Below, in pieces: positions 9,572 through 20,088 of a DNA stretch of 64,000 bases (the stretch's first letter is position 1; every line of letters begins with the position of its first letter). The DNA lies in contig NZ_JAHESC010000003.1 in assembly GCF_018598185.1 (NCBI RefSeq), positions 186,001 to 250,000 of the forward strand. Direction: 5' to 3'. Source of the DNA: Dawidia soli (GTDB lineage: Bacteria > Bacteroidota > Bacteroidia > Cytophagales > Cyclobacteriaceae). A model generated the notes under the pieces. The model made no database searches and was not told where the DNA came from. It was given only the letters and a program-made list of their open reading frames with translations. Both the position numbers and the translations under genes were made by a program.

Positions 9572-11008
9572 TTAATTACTCTCCCAGTTATACACTCGTA
9601 CGAAATACGGCCGGTAGTTATCGGCACTTCCCGGAGTATTGAAGTTATCGCCAAAATCAATCGGGTTGATGTTGTACGATATCACCAGCTCCCCTTCCTT
9701 CGACAACGCATGGTGAACCACCGCGTTGTACGTAATAAAGGCCGGATCGGCATCTTGTGTATACTTATCAGGGATCGTATACAGTGTGCGCTTGTTTGTG
9801 AAAGGACCGGTAGGGCTTGTACTTTCATAGATGAGGATCTCCAGGCCGAAACAGGTTGCCTGCGTCACGAAATAGTATTTATCGCCTTTCTTGAACACGT
9901 TCGCCTGTGTGGCGGTGCCGTCGAGCACGGCGATGTATTTGCTGTGATCCGTCGGCGCGGTAGATACCCAACCATCGGTGGTATAATATTCCCATGTGCC
10001 ACGCAGGTCCTGCCCGGGAACACGGGCTACGTAGATCTTAGCGGCGCAAATACCGTAGTTCTCCTGCGTGTACATGTAGGTATAGCCGTCATCAGCTTTG
10101 AAGATGCTGCCATCCCACGCCAGCTCCCCTACATATTTATCCTGGATCAGCTCCTTGAAGTTCATCTCCGTATCGAAAATCGCAACGTCGGTGGAGACGT
10201 GCACGCCGGCAAAGACCGCCGGTTGGATCTGCCCCATGAGCATCTGTACCTCGCCATTGATCACCTGAGAAGGACCACCCCAGTACCATTTATCGTCATC
10301 GTTGTCATTGGCGCCAGGATACCGCACCCACGTGTCGGTATTCTCGTTAACACCGGGATTGAGCTGAACATAGCTGTACAGCGACTTATTTTCCTGGATA
10401 AATCCCGCGTTACGCGCAAACGTGTTGTTGGAACGCGAGCGATTATTATCGATCAACCCAAAGAAGCTATCCTGAAAAGACCATAAGAGCGATCCATCGG
10501 GCAGCTCCGTAGTCACACATCCGTCGCCCCCGTTCCATCCGGAATAGCGGGTGAGGTATTTATTATAGCTCAGGTCATGATACACCGTGAATTCCGGGTT
10601 CCAGCCTCCTGTATTCGGAATCAGCTCCAGCAGGATCGCCTCCGGATCGCCGGTGAGCTCCACCTCGACCGTCCATTCGCTTGTCTTGCCCGATTCGGAC
10701 GTTACGACATAATTAACTTTGTTATTCGTCTTGAAGTTAACCGTAGTCCCCGACGCGGGAACGATCGTGGCGTTGGAAGAAATACCGATCGCAGGAACCA
10801 CATGCTCCAAATCCGTATCAAATGGCAAGGTGACGTGAACCGTTCGCTTTGCTTTATCGATCACGGCGCTGCCGACCTGTCCCGGAACGCTGTAGGAAAC
10901 GATGTTGCTATACGGGAACACGACGGTGCCCGTGTCGTCATCCTTGCATCCGAAGATCACCGATGCCAGAACGACCAGGAAGAATATAGACTGCTGACTT
11001 CTTTTCAT
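9572..11008 (-). CDS. Surface lipoprotein with DUF5018-like and DUF5005-like domains
   Basis: 478 residues with a lipoprotein signal: VIFGCKDDD, where the cysteine is followed by Lys and acidic residues as in the Bacteroidota surface-export signal. Residues about 30-115 look like a DUF5018-type Ig-like domain (VTLPFDTDLEHVVPAI and the closing SEWTVEVEL). The rest (120-478) is a five-bladed propeller-like fold related to DUF5005/DUF4185 and GH43-like propellers, with repeated short blades such as DGSLLWSFQDSFFG and DGYTYMYTQ. No catalytic triad can be assigned with confidence, so it may bind glycan or be an uncharacterised hydrolase. It sits directly downstream of a SusC gene (18 bp) and upstream of GH92, the usual place for a surface glycan-binding protein. 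Confidence 0.8.
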   Translation of the reverse strand: MKRSQQSIFFLVVLASVIFGCKDDDTGTVVFPYSNIVSYSVPGQVGSAVIDKAKRTVHVTLPFDTDLEHVVPAIGISSNATIVPASGTTVNFKTNNKVNYVVTSESGKTSEWTVEVELTGDPEAILLELIPNTGGWNPEFTVYHDLSYNKYLTRYSGWNGGDGCVTTELPDGSLLWSFQDSFFGLIDNNRSRSNNTFARNAGFIQENKSLYSYVQLNPGVNENTDTWVRYPGANDNDDDKWYWGGPSQVINGEVQMLMGQIQPAVFAGVHVSTDVAIFDTEMNFKELIQDKYVGELAWDGSIFKADDGYTYMYTQENYGICAAKIYVARVPGQDLRGTWEYYTTDGWVSTAPTDHSKYIAVLDGTATQANVFKKGDKYYFVTQATCFGLEILIYESTSPTGPFTNKRTLYTIPDKYTQDADPAFITYNAVVHHALSKEGELVISYNINPIDFGDNFNTPGSADNYRPYFVRVYNWESN

Positions 11009-11026
11009 GTGGATTGTTGTTTTTTA

Positions 11027-14000
11027 TTAGAAACCTACCTGCACACCCACGTTCACAACGCGCTGGTTGAGGTACGCGTCACCCGCGGTGTTTGTCGAGA
11101 TCTCCGGGTCCTGCTGATACTTTGAAAAGTTGGTCCATGTCAACAGGTTGTACGCAGTAAGGTAGAACCGTACGTTGTTGACGTTTTGAGGCACCAACCT
11201 GTCCGGCAGCTGATAGCCGATGTTCACCGTCTTCAGACGCACAAAACGCGCGTCGATCAACCAAAAGTCAGACGGGTAAGCGCTTCCGCTGTTCACCGTC
11301 GTGGGGTTGCTTGTCAACCGGGGAAACTCCGCGCTCGCTGCATTGTCAGGCGTCCACCGTTTAAGATGTACGGGCTGAAACTGGCTTTTGAAAGGTTCAA
11401 TGCCGGTACCTACCACGCTGAAGCTGTAGTTGAACGATCCTTGAAACAACACCGATACGCTGAATCCCTTGTAGCTGGCGCCGAGGTTCAATCCAAGCGT
11501 GGTATTGGGCAGGTTCGGTTTGCCGATAGGTCCCTGATCGAAGTTGTCGATCACACCGTCGTTGTTCAGGTCCTTATACTTCAGGTCGCCTGCCTGGATG
11601 GGAGTACTGGTGAGCGGCGCAGCAACATTGTTGGTGGCATCGCCGTCGCTGTTTCTGGCAATATCTTCTTCGGAATAAAAGCCGATATACGTATACCCGA
11701 ACGGTTGATTGATGGCCCGGCCGGTTGCCGCCAGCCAGGGGTATGCCGGGCGTGCCTCATCGTTGTACAACACCTTGTTCTTCGCAACGGAAAACACAAA
11801 GGACGATGTCAGGTTCACCTGCCCGACCTGCGTCTGATAGTTCACAGAACCGTCGAAACCCTGGTTGCTGGTCTCCGCAATGTTTGTGGGAGACGTGCCG
11901 ATACCGATGATGGACGGAACACTGCCCCGGTTCACCAGCTGGTCATAGCGGAAATCATAGAAGTAATCGATCGTAAACGAGAGCTTGTCACCAACGATGT
12001 TGGCATCAAGTCCTATGTCAAACTTCCGCGCCTTTTCCCAGGTAACATTGGGGTTGCCGAGATCGCCTTCACGAATGGTGCTAACACCCTGCGGAATTTG
12101 CCCGAAGGCATAGTTGCCGCCCGGAGCGTAGTCCTGCGTAAACAGGTAGCGGTTTCCGAAGGCAACGTCCGAACCCACCAGACCATACGAAGCCCTCAGC
12201 TTGAACAGGGTGAAATAAGGAACGGCATTCTTGAAAAAGTCCTCCTCGGAAAGGCTCCACCCCGCTGCGATCGCAGGAAAGAATCCATTTCTTTTATCTT
12301 TCCCGAAACGGTCTGTGCCGTTATAGGCGCCGTTGAAATCCACCAGGTATTTATTCTTGTAGTTGTAGCTGATCCGGCCGGTGTAACCACGGTAGTTGAA
12401 CGGCACTTTCGAAGGACTGGCGAAGGGCTCTGCCAGCACCGTGGTGCTTTGGCGATTGTATAAAGCCATGACCTTGAGCGTGTGCACATCGTTGATCACT
12501 TTATCATAGGTCACGAAAGCCTGCAGGTTCGTGTTCTTGGAGTATATGCTGGTGTATCCATACACGGCATACCCGGCGTAGTCGTAGTTACCGCGGGGGT
12601 CGATCGAGTAGGAGCCGTCTACGGAGTTGTAGTGATACGTGGGGATACCATATCCGGGAGCGTCGCCACGCGTCACCTGCCGGCTGTTTTCTTCGATGCC
12701 CGAGTAGGCAAACGTACCCTTCACGGTAAGGCCCGGTGTAATGAAATCCAGGCGTTGTGTCGCGTCCAGGAGGATGTTGGAATCCGTGCGTCTGGTGCGC
12801 GTATAACCGCCGTTGGCGAGACGCGCGTTGAGCGTGGGCAAGTTGTCCTGCGTATCGAACGCGTAGGCATAGGTGCCGTTCGGATTGAGGACAGGGGCCG
12901 AAAAAGGCCGGATCTTCTGAAAATTGTAGATCTCCGAAACCGCGTTCTGATTGCGGGGCTCGTTGATGTTCGAAAAACGGGCCGTCATATCCAATCGCAG
13001 ATCCAACGTTTTGGTTACCGCAAAGTCCAGGTTGGTGCGGTAGTTGAACCTCCTGTAGAAGTAATTGGTGTTCACATCGCTCTGTGGTCCGGAAAAATCC
13101 TTTACCAGGCCATCCTGAGAAAATGCACCGCCCGATATAAAGTACTTCAGTCTGTCTATACCGCCCGATACGTCCACATTGGCATTGTGCTGCCAGGCGT
13201 GTGTTTTGAAGATCTCCTCATACCAGTTCACATTCGGGTGTCCGTACGGGTCGTTGCCTGTCCGGAATGCATCGAGATCGGCTTGCGAGAACCGCGGCTG
13301 AAGACCGTCGTTCTCATAGGCCTCGTTCATCAGCAGGGCCGAGTTATAGGAATCCAGGAACTTAGGTTTTCGTACAGGCGTCTGAACGCCCGTTTCCACG
13401 CGCAGATTCACCTGCGGCCGCCCGGCTTTACCCCTGCGTGTTTTCACCACCAATACGCCGTTGGCACCTTTGATACCATACACCGCGGTAGTAGACGCAT
13501 CTTTCAGAATGGAGATACTTTCAATCTCATTGACGTTGATCTGTTGAAGCTGCTCATACGAGTATTGTACATCGTCAACGATGATCAGTGGCTGGTTACC
13601 GGCAGCATTCAATGAGCTTACACCCCGGATGAAGAAGTCGGACGCATCCCGGCCGGGTTGGCCCGAACGCTGTACCGCAAAAAATCCAGGCATTCTTCCG
13701 ACAAGCGAGTTCTGAACGTTAGAGTTCGGTACCGTGCGGATCTCCGCAGCCTGTACGGAGCTTACCGCACCCGTGTTGGTAATCCGCTTGGTCTCACCAT
13801 AGCCGATCACCATCACTTCTTCCAGCGTGGTAAGGCTGCTGGTCAGCTTCACATCCACAAATGTTTTTCCTTTCACGGATACCTCTTCCGTGGCAAAACC
13901 GATAAACGATATCACCAGGATATCGCCGTCATCTGCCTTGATCGTGAATTTCCCGTCGCTGTCCGTCGTCGTACCGACCTGCGTGCCCTTGATCAGGACA

Positions 14001-14122
14001 CTTACACCCGGAAGCGTCTCGCCTTCCACTGAAGCAACTTTTCCCTCAATGGTGTGATTTCTCTGCGCAAAGGAGACTGTCACCAAGAGAGAAAAAATAA
14101 AAATCAGTAAAATGTTTTTCAT
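11027..14122 (-). CDS. SusC/RagA-type TonB-dependent outer-membrane receptor
   Basis: 1031 residues with a signal peptide ending SFAQ (about 19). Domains: carboxypeptidase-D regulatory-like domain (about 24-100, VASVEGETLPGVSVLIKGT), plug (about 105-240, with the SusC signature VNEIESISILKDASTTAVYG), and a 22-strand type barrel ending in the aromatic-final motif VVNVGVQVGF. It imports oligosaccharides across the outer membrane using TonB energy, in complex with a SusD lid. There is no N-terminal STN domain, so it is not wired to a sigma/anti-sigma pair. It follows the SusD gene at 14157 by 34 bp, giving a SusD-then-SusC order, the reverse of the usual arrangement. Confidence 0.96.
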   Translation of the reverse strand: MKNILLIFIFSLLVTVSFAQRNHTIEGKVASVEGETLPGVSVLIKGTQVGTTTDSDGKFTIKADDGDILVISFIGFATEEVSVKGKTFVDVKLTSSLTTLEEVMVIGYGETKRITNTGAVSSVQAAEIRTVPNSNVQNSLVGRMPGFFAVQRSGQPGRDASDFFIRGVSSLNAAGNQPLIIVDDVQYSYEQLQQINVNEIESISILKDASTTAVYGIKGANGVLVVKTRRGKAGRPQVNLRVETGVQTPVRKPKFLDSYNSALLMNEAYENDGLQPRFSQADLDAFRTGNDPYGHPNVNWYEEIFKTHAWQHNANVDVSGGIDRLKYFISGGAFSQDGLVKDFSGPQSDVNTNYFYRRFNYRTNLDFAVTKTLDLRLDMTARFSNINEPRNQNAVSEIYNFQKIRPFSAPVLNPNGTYAYAFDTQDNLPTLNARLANGGYTRTRRTDSNILLDATQRLDFITPGLTVKGTFAYSGIEENSRQVTRGDAPGYGIPTYHYNSVDGSYSIDPRGNYDYAGYAVYGYTSIYSKNTNLQAFVTYDKVINDVHTLKVMALYNRQSTTVLAEPFASPSKVPFNYRGYTGRISYNYKNKYLVDFNGAYNGTDRFGKDKRNGFFPAIAAGWSLSEEDFFKNAVPYFTLFKLRASYGLVGSDVAFGNRYLFTQDYAPGGNYAFGQIPQGVSTIREGDLGNPNVTWEKARKFDIGLDANIVGDKLSFTIDYFYDFRYDQLVNRGSVPSIIGIGTSPTNIAETSNQGFDGSVNYQTQVGQVNLTSSFVFSVAKNKVLYNDEARPAYPWLAATGRAINQPFGYTYIGFYSEEDIARNSDGDATNNVAAPLTSTPIQAGDLKYKDLNNDGVIDNFDQGPIGKPNLPNTTLGLNLGASYKGFSVSVLFQGSFNYSFSVVGTGIEPFKSQFQPVHLKRWTPDNAASAEFPRLTSNPTTVNSGSAYPSDFWLIDARFVRLKTVNIGYQLPDRLVPQNVNNVRFYLTAYNLLTWTNFSKYQQDPEISTNTAGDAYLNQRVVNVGVQVGF

Positions 14123-14156
14123 GTCTATAGATTTTTTTCTTTGATGATTTCCTTTA

Positions 14157-15869
14157 CTACCACTGCGGGTTCTGACTCATATTGCCGTTCTTGATCACCT
14201 CATCGAATGATATCGGATAGAAATATCTTTTTTCATCGAAGGTTGCATTCTGTACAGGCACGATATTGTAATTCAGCACCGTCCCGGACTTCACAATAAC
14301 CACTCCATTGACGGGAGTAGAGAATACCTGCTCGGCAATTTTCCAGCGACGAATGTCCCAATAACGATGCTCTTCGAACGCCAGCTCGATCCGGCGTTCA
14401 TTTCTGATAATGGTGCGCATTTCCTCTTGCGTAAGGTCGTCTTCGAGACCATAGGTACCACCCCCCGACTGGATGCCGGCACGCTCACGAATAGCCCGTA
14501 TCATCTCATAAACTTCCGTCGTAGGCCCGGCGAACTCGTTCTGTGCCTCTGCATAGTTCAACAGGATCTCTGCGTACCGGAACACCACCCAATCGTGCGG
14601 CGTATTGCCGTAGTTCTGGGCAGTCTCGAATTCTCCCATGAACTTTCTCAGATAATAGCCGGTCTTGGTCTGCTGAACCTGTCCGCCCGGCCGGTGACGG
14701 CCTCCCTGAAATGTCTCTACGCTCGCATTAAGCCACATCGAACCGTTATGGATCACGGTCTGGTCAAGCCGTGGATCACGGTTAGCATAGGGGTCGGCAG
14801 GGTTATAGCCCGATCCCGGATCCGTAATAAACTTCCCGTCTGCCATGAGGAAGGCATCCACCAGGTTTTGCGATGGACTGGTGCGGCCGAGACCCTGATT
14901 GGAGCCGGAAAAGCCCACGGGACCGTTATTCTTCTCGATGTTGGTATTAGCTCCTCCCGAACGGAAAAAGATAGTCTCCCCGTTGCCATCGGTAATGAAA
15001 AGTTTCGCAAAGCTCGGTGCGAGAGAGAAATATGTATTCTGATCTATAAAGTCTTTTGCCGCATCGGCAGCACGCTTCCAGCGGCTCACGTCATAGTTCG
15101 TGTACCCCGTCAGCGCGTTGTCCGGATCAACGTTGCCTCCGTTGTACAGCGGGCTGGCGGCATACAGCAGTACCCTTGCTTTCAGGGCAAGCGCAGCCTC
15201 TTTCGTAACCACGTGGCTGTTGGCATTCGGATCGGCGATCGGGTGCGTACGAAGGCTGTCTTTGATGGCGTCACACTCGCTTACGATGTAGTCCACACAT
15301 TCCTCGAACGTGTTTCGCGGCAGCTCCACATCTTCACCTAGCTCCAGAACACGGTTTCCCATCAGCGGCACGCCACCATAGCGCTTCAGCAGCTCGAAGT
15401 AATGCATGGCCCGGATAAACCGCGCCTCGCTTTTCCATACTTTCGCCATCGGAACACCGCTAGGAAGCTTGTCTCTCAACGGCACCACCTCAATATTGGT
15501 GATAAAAGTAGTGGCGCTTCGGATGCCCGCGTAATAATTTGCCCAGCGCATGTCGCTTGGCACCTGCGACACGGCATTGTATTGCCCGGTGCCCAGCTTG
15601 GTGATATCCACCACTACGGTAGCCGACGATACAGCGTCGTCTGATGCGGCATCGAGGTAGTCGTCCCCCACCCGGTTGTGTCCGTTCTGCAATTGAGAGT
15701 ACACCGTCGTCAGATATTGCCGGGCATTTACACCGAGCGAATCCGTTTTGCTGAAAATAAAATCGATGGTGTACTGCTCGACCGGGAGCGCTTCAAAATC
15801 ATCGTTACATGAAGAAGCCAGCGCCAGCGCACCGATAAAGAAAGAGAATTTAAGTATTCTATGCTTCAT
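14157..15869 (-). CDS. SusD/RagB-type outer-membrane lipoprotein
   Basis: 570 residues. The lipobox is ALASSCNDDFE, with Asp/Glu right after the lipidated cysteine, as in surface-exposed Bacteroidota lipoproteins. The helical SusD fold is shown by the N-terminal SusD-like domain, the RFIRAMHYFELLKRYGGVPL segment, and the C-terminal RYAEILLNYAEAQNEF and RNERRIELAFEEHRYWDIRRW segments. SusD proteins capture the glycan at the cell surface and close over the SusC barrel. It lies between two SusC genes, 13 bp after 15883 and 34 bp before 11027, so its partner cannot be assigned from order alone. Confidence 0.96.
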   Translation of the reverse strand: MKHRILKFSFFIGALALASSCNDDFEALPVEQYTIDFIFSKTDSLGVNARQYLTTVYSQLQNGHNRVGDDYLDAASDDAVSSATVVVDITKLGTGQYNAVSQVPSDMRWANYYAGIRSATTFITNIEVVPLRDKLPSGVPMAKVWKSEARFIRAMHYFELLKRYGGVPLMGNRVLELGEDVELPRNTFEECVDYIVSECDAIKDSLRTHPIADPNANSHVVTKEAALALKARVLLYAASPLYNGGNVDPDNALTGYTNYDVSRWKRAADAAKDFIDQNTYFSLAPSFAKLFITDGNGETIFFRSGGANTNIEKNNGPVGFSGSNQGLGRTSPSQNLVDAFLMADGKFITDPGSGYNPADPYANRDPRLDQTVIHNGSMWLNASVETFQGGRHRPGGQVQQTKTGYYLRKFMGEFETAQNYGNTPHDWVVFRYAEILLNYAEAQNEFAGPTTEVYEMIRAIRERAGIQSGGGTYGLEDDLTQEEMRTIIRNERRIELAFEEHRYWDIRRWKIAEQVFSTPVNGVVIVKSGTVLNYNIVPVQNATFDEKRYFYPISFDEVIKNGNMSQNPQW

Positions 15870-15882
15870 AACTTCCCTAAGC

Positions 15883-18800
15883 TTAAAGTTTGATATTAAT
15901 ACCGCCGCTGATCACCCGCATGATGGGGAAATTCCTGAAGCTGGTCACTTCCGGATCCACTGCGTCGTAAGAGGCCGCGGTGAACAGGTTCTGTCCGTTC
16001 ACAAAGAATTTCAGCTGCGAAATACCATAGCGGTTTGAGATCCGGAACGGCAGCGTATAGCCGATGCTCACATTCTTGAGCCGCATGTAATCCCCCGAAC
16101 GTACCCAGAACGACGATGTCTGTGTGTTGTTGAAATTGTTACTGGTAGAAAGTCTCGGATACGTCGCAGTCTCTGCTGTCTCCGGTGTCCACCGGCCCAG
16201 GATCTGCTCATACGCCTGACCATACGATTGGCCTGTCACCTGGAAACCTGCATCCATCACGCCATCCCGGATATACTGATCACGGTTATACGCCCCCTGG
16301 AACAACACACTTACGTCAAACCCCTTGAAATTAAAACCGGCCGTTAAACCGTAATACGAAAGCGGTTTGTTCTTCCCGATGATGGTCTGATCATACTGAT
16401 TGATGACATTGTCGCCGTTGAGGTCTCGGTACTTGATATCCCCGGGCTGAACAACAATGTTCTCCAGCTTTGCGCTGGAAGCGACATCGGCCGCAGACGA
16501 GAAAAACCCGTCGGCAATATATCCGTAATAAGCGCCAACCGACTCGCCGGTTACACGGTTATAATCGTACACACGCTTCTGTTCATCCAGGAAGACCACT
16601 TCCGTTGCCATGCTCGACCAGTTACCGGTCAGGAAGTAGTTGAAGTCTCCGAAATTGTTCTGATAGGTGGCCGACAGCTCGAGCCCCTTGTAGAGATTCT
16701 CGCCGATATTCTCCTTGGGATAAGCAAACCCGATCAGAGCAATGCTCTTTCCTCTATCTTGCAAGAGGTCGTAGTACCGGTCGTAATAATAATCTGCGGT
16801 AAGCTGCAGGTGATTGTCCAGTGCGGAAATATCTACGCCCACGTCAAGCTTATGAGCCTTTTCCCAGGTGATGTTAGGATTGGCCAGCGGCGTGTTCTCC
16901 AGCATACCGGTTCCGTTCGTACGGCCGAAACCCTGCTGGTACGTGCCATCGGTAAACGTACGCGAGTAGGTCTGACGGAAGATGTAGTATCCGGAGTTGT
17001 CTATACCGTTGCCCGTCTTGCCATAAACGCCGCGAAGCTTTAACTGATCCAGCCATGCAACATCCTGAAGGAATGCCTCCCGGGTAAGTTCCCAGCCCAA
17101 TCCAACCGCGTAGAATGAGCCCCACTGTCTGCCCGGCGCATATACATTGACGTGGCTACGGGTGAACGCCCCTTCCGCGAAGTATTTGCCCTCATAATCA
17201 TACTGAACACGGGCAGCAAGATTGGAAGGTGTCTGCGGAAGGTCGAAGTTTATCGTTGCCACACGGCGATCTCCAAAGAGCTTGCCTACGACGTGATGTT
17301 TGCCGAACGTCCGGTCATAGTCGAGAGAGAGCTGGGCATACCACAATCGGGAAGTGGACACAGGTGCAAAATCATTGGTCTGTGCCAGGGCGCTGCCATA
17401 CTGTGTATATGTTCCACCTTCTCCAGACTCGCTCGGCACATACTGAAATACCGTATTTTGTTTGCGCCTCGTCAGCGCCGTGATATTCTGCGTGGAAATA
17501 TTGGTCACGGCGTTTGCCGATAACCCCTGCACGAAATCATTCAGGTCATAGTGCAGCCCGATATTGGCAAGCGCATCACGGCTGTTGTCCTGAATGTAGC
17601 CCGAGTTGATCAGGCGTGCCATCAGGTTGGTCTGATACGAAACGTCGCCACCATACGACCCGTTGGGGTTATAAATGGGGTAAGCGCTGTTCGGCGTTTC
17701 CAGGATCTGCGAAAGGAGCGCCCCCATACCCGCCCCGGGCTGAGAACCGTCCAGCACCCGGGCAAACAAGGATACGTCTACGAGAAAGTCGTCGGTAACA
17801 TCTACCGCTACATTTGAGCTGATCGTATAGCGTTTCTGTTCGATATTGGTTTGATATGAATTTTGTCCGGACGTATGGAACAGTCCCTGCTGGTTCATAT
17901 AGCTACCGCTGATCGAGTATCGTGCCACCCGGCCGCCACCGCTTATATTGAGGCTGTACGTTGACATGGGCGCGCTGGATTTCAACGTCTGATCATACCA
18001 GTCTACGTTCGGTCTGCCCGTGGGGTCCGTGCCGTTCTTGAACGCTTCGAAATCAGCGTTCGTGTAGACCGCCGCCTTATTGTCGTTCTGAAGGGCCTCA
18101 TTTAGCAAGTAGGCATATTGATACGCCGGAAGCGGCTTCGGCATGTTGAGCGCGCTTTGCACACCTACCTGGCCGGTGAATGAAAGTTTGAATTCCTTTG
18201 TATCGGGTCTTTTGGTGGTGATCAGCAGCACACCGCGCGAGCTGCGCATGCCGAGCAGCAGAGACGAATATGCATCCTTCAACACCGATACCGATTCAAT
18301 ATTATCCGGGTCGATGGAGTAAAGATCGCGCTGAACACCGTCAATAACCACCACCGGCGCCTGACCTCTCAGGCTGATGCCGAACTCGGTGTTGTCACTC
18401 GGTGCACCCAGAAAATACCGCGGTACATTTCCGCCAAGGTCCGCGACGTAATTGTTGCCTGTGGCCGGCATACGGATTCCGCTTCCCTGCGACAGGTAAA
18501 GTCCGGGCAGACGTCCCGCCAGCGCATATGCAACGGTGGGCGCAGGCGTAGTATTCAGCTGCTCGGTATGGATCGTGCTGACCGAACCGATCTGGCTGCG
18601 ACGGTCCGCCTTGCCGTACAGCACATAAACTTCTTCCGGGGTATGCAGGTAGCGACTGAAAAGCGTTACCGTAAAACGTTCCGATGGTTGTGAATCGTTT
18701 TTGATCGTAACCGATGTTTCGGTACCCAGGGTCAGCGTTTTCACATAAAAATCCGGATGTTCGAATACAAGCACCTCGCCGTTTGGGACCGTGGAGAGTA

Positions 18801-19017
18801 AAACAAAGTTCCCTTCGCTGTCAGAACCGGCGACGGAATCGCCCTGCACCCGGATGGTGGCACCTTCGATCGGATTGCCGTAGCTGTCGAGCAATATACC
18901 GCCGCGCACGGATTCCTGAACGACGGATTGTGCCAGCATAGACGTTGAAATAAAGGACATCAGCATCAATAAGGCCAGTGCACCTTTTCTACGTCGCGTT
19001 ATATATAGACAAATCAT
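15883..19017 (-). CDS. SusC/RagA-type TonB-dependent receptor, diverged
   Basis: 1044 residues with a signal peptide ending SMLAQ (about 30). The order is carboxypeptidase-regulatory-like domain (about 40-105), plug (with DPDNIESVSVLKDAYSSLLL) and barrel. The plug is less typical than in the other SusC genes: the TonB-box region reads EEVYVLYGKADRRSQIGSVS and the signature has SSLLLGMRSSRG in place of the usual TALYGxRGxNG. That points to a separate subfamily and perhaps a different substrate from the receptor at 11027. It comes 35 bp after the DUF4961 gene and 13 bp before SusD. It probably pairs with one of the two flanking SusD proteins. Confidence 0.94.
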   Translation of the reverse strand: MICLYITRRRKGALALLMLMSFISTSMLAQSVVQESVRGGILLDSYGNPIEGATIRVQGDSVAGSDSEGNFVLLSTVPNGEVLVFEHPDFYVKTLTLGTETSVTIKNDSQPSERFTVTLFSRYLHTPEEVYVLYGKADRRSQIGSVSTIHTEQLNTTPAPTVAYALAGRLPGLYLSQGSGIRMPATGNNYVADLGGNVPRYFLGAPSDNTEFGISLRGQAPVVVIDGVQRDLYSIDPDNIESVSVLKDAYSSLLLGMRSSRGVLLITTKRPDTKEFKLSFTGQVGVQSALNMPKPLPAYQYAYLLNEALQNDNKAAVYTNADFEAFKNGTDPTGRPNVDWYDQTLKSSAPMSTYSLNISGGGRVARYSISGSYMNQQGLFHTSGQNSYQTNIEQKRYTISSNVAVDVTDDFLVDVSLFARVLDGSQPGAGMGALLSQILETPNSAYPIYNPNGSYGGDVSYQTNLMARLINSGYIQDNSRDALANIGLHYDLNDFVQGLSANAVTNISTQNITALTRRKQNTVFQYVPSESGEGGTYTQYGSALAQTNDFAPVSTSRLWYAQLSLDYDRTFGKHHVVGKLFGDRRVATINFDLPQTPSNLAARVQYDYEGKYFAEGAFTRSHVNVYAPGRQWGSFYAVGLGWELTREAFLQDVAWLDQLKLRGVYGKTGNGIDNSGYYIFRQTYSRTFTDGTYQQGFGRTNGTGMLENTPLANPNITWEKAHKLDVGVDISALDNHLQLTADYYYDRYYDLLQDRGKSIALIGFAYPKENIGENLYKGLELSATYQNNFGDFNYFLTGNWSSMATEVVFLDEQKRVYDYNRVTGESVGAYYGYIADGFFSSAADVASSAKLENIVVQPGDIKYRDLNGDNVINQYDQTIIGKNKPLSYYGLTAGFNFKGFDVSVLFQGAYNRDQYIRDGVMDAGFQVTGQSYGQAYEQILGRWTPETAETATYPRLSTSNNFNNTQTSSFWVRSGDYMRLKNVSIGYTLPFRISNRYGISQLKFFVNGQNLFTAASYDAVDPEVTSFRNFPIMRVISGGINIKL

Positions 19018-19052
19018 AATTTTATTTTAGGATTGAGTAAACTATAGATCTG

Positions 19053-20075
19053 TTACTGGCACTTGAATGTGTAAACGAAGTCAGTACCGACGGCTTCGTC
19101 AACGACCTCGATGGAACCGTCTTCATTGGTAAAAGAATATTCGATCCGCTCGAGCTCCTCTCCTTCCGCCAGGTTGTAATAGCGGGCAGGCCATACCGTA
19201 ATGGCATATGAATTCCCGTACTGGAACTGCTTTTTCATCTGCTGTGCCGCGGTATTATCCCGGACCTCGATCTGCCGACCGCTGCCGCGAACGTACGCCG
19301 TTGACGACAGGAAGATCTTGTCTACGCCGGCTTCGACCAGGTCGTTGGTATCGACATCGCCCTGAAAACCGATGGTGATAAAGTCATCTTCCGTGGCCGT
19401 CAGCGGCTGAACAGAGTTGAAGTGCAATTCGCAGAAGTCTATCACATCGCCGGTGCCATTGGTCACGGCAAAGCAATCGCCTTTGTAGACTTTGTAGAAA
19501 TCCTGATTCGTGGTCATGCCATCGGCCGTCTCATTGACGAAAAACGTCGGCTTGAATTTGAGATTTTCCGGTCCGGCCTTGGCTCGGATGGTAACATAGA
19601 CGTATATGTCCTGTCCGTTGTTCACCGAATAGGTCTTATCCGTCCAGAACGTGATCCACTCCATATCGTCCAGTACGTTCTCGCCGATCCCGACGCGTCC
19701 CCGGATGGCAGCAGGCCAGGATTGGCCGGGAGCCTGCGACGGGCTCGTTCCAGCAGGAATGATGCTCATCGTTTGAACACCCGACTCTTCGGAATCGGTA
19801 TACGTTGCCGTAATGTTCTGCGCAGCGTTCCAGCTTCTGGGCGCAAGAAAACCGACCACCAGCCGGGCGTCGTTCCGGGCCTCCGCTACGTCCAGGAAAA
19901 CCGTTAACTTGAACTCCGCGATCTGTCCGGCATCAACGGACGGCGCGTATTCCACTTCATTGATGAATACGCAGGTGATGGCAAAAATACCGAGCACGAT
20001 CACCACGACATTGCCAACAAACCACTTGCGACTGAGTATGGTATCGGCTTTCATTTTTTGGGTATTAAACTTCAT
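19053..20075 (-). CDS. DUF4961-type envelope protein of the SusCD locus
   Basis: I chose the ATG at 20075 (340 residues) because GGGAG lies just upstream and the longer start would overlap the previous gene by 26 bp. One hydrophobic segment (about residues 18-38, VGNVVVIVLGIFAITCVF) follows a basic N-terminus. There is a cysteine in it but the preceding AIT does not fit a good lipobox, so the protein is more likely anchored by an uncleaved helix; this is unusual beside the SusD lipoproteins. The remainder is beta-rich, with sections like DVDTNDLVEAGVDKIFL. DUF4961 proteins are known mainly from glycan utilisation loci together with DUF5004, which is the next gene upstream. The function is unknown; a surface glycan-binding or assembly role is likely. 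Confidence 0.8.
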   Translation of the reverse strand: MKFNTQKMKADTILSRKWFVGNVVVIVLGIFAITCVFINEVEYAPSVDAGQIAEFKLTVFLDVAEARNDARLVVGFLAPRSWNAAQNITATYTDSEESGVQTMSIIPAGTSPSQAPGQSWPAAIRGRVGIGENVLDDMEWITFWTDKTYSVNNGQDIYVYVTIRAKAGPENLKFKPTFFVNETADGMTTNQDFYKVYKGDCFAVTNGTGDVIDFCELHFNSVQPLTATEDDFITIGFQGDVDTNDLVEAGVDKIFLSSTAYVRGSGRQIEVRDNTAAQQMKKQFQYGNSYAITVWPARYYNLAEGEELERIEYSFTNEDGSIEVVDEAVGTDFVYTFKCQ

Positions 20076-20088
20076 ATTACTCCCGCCT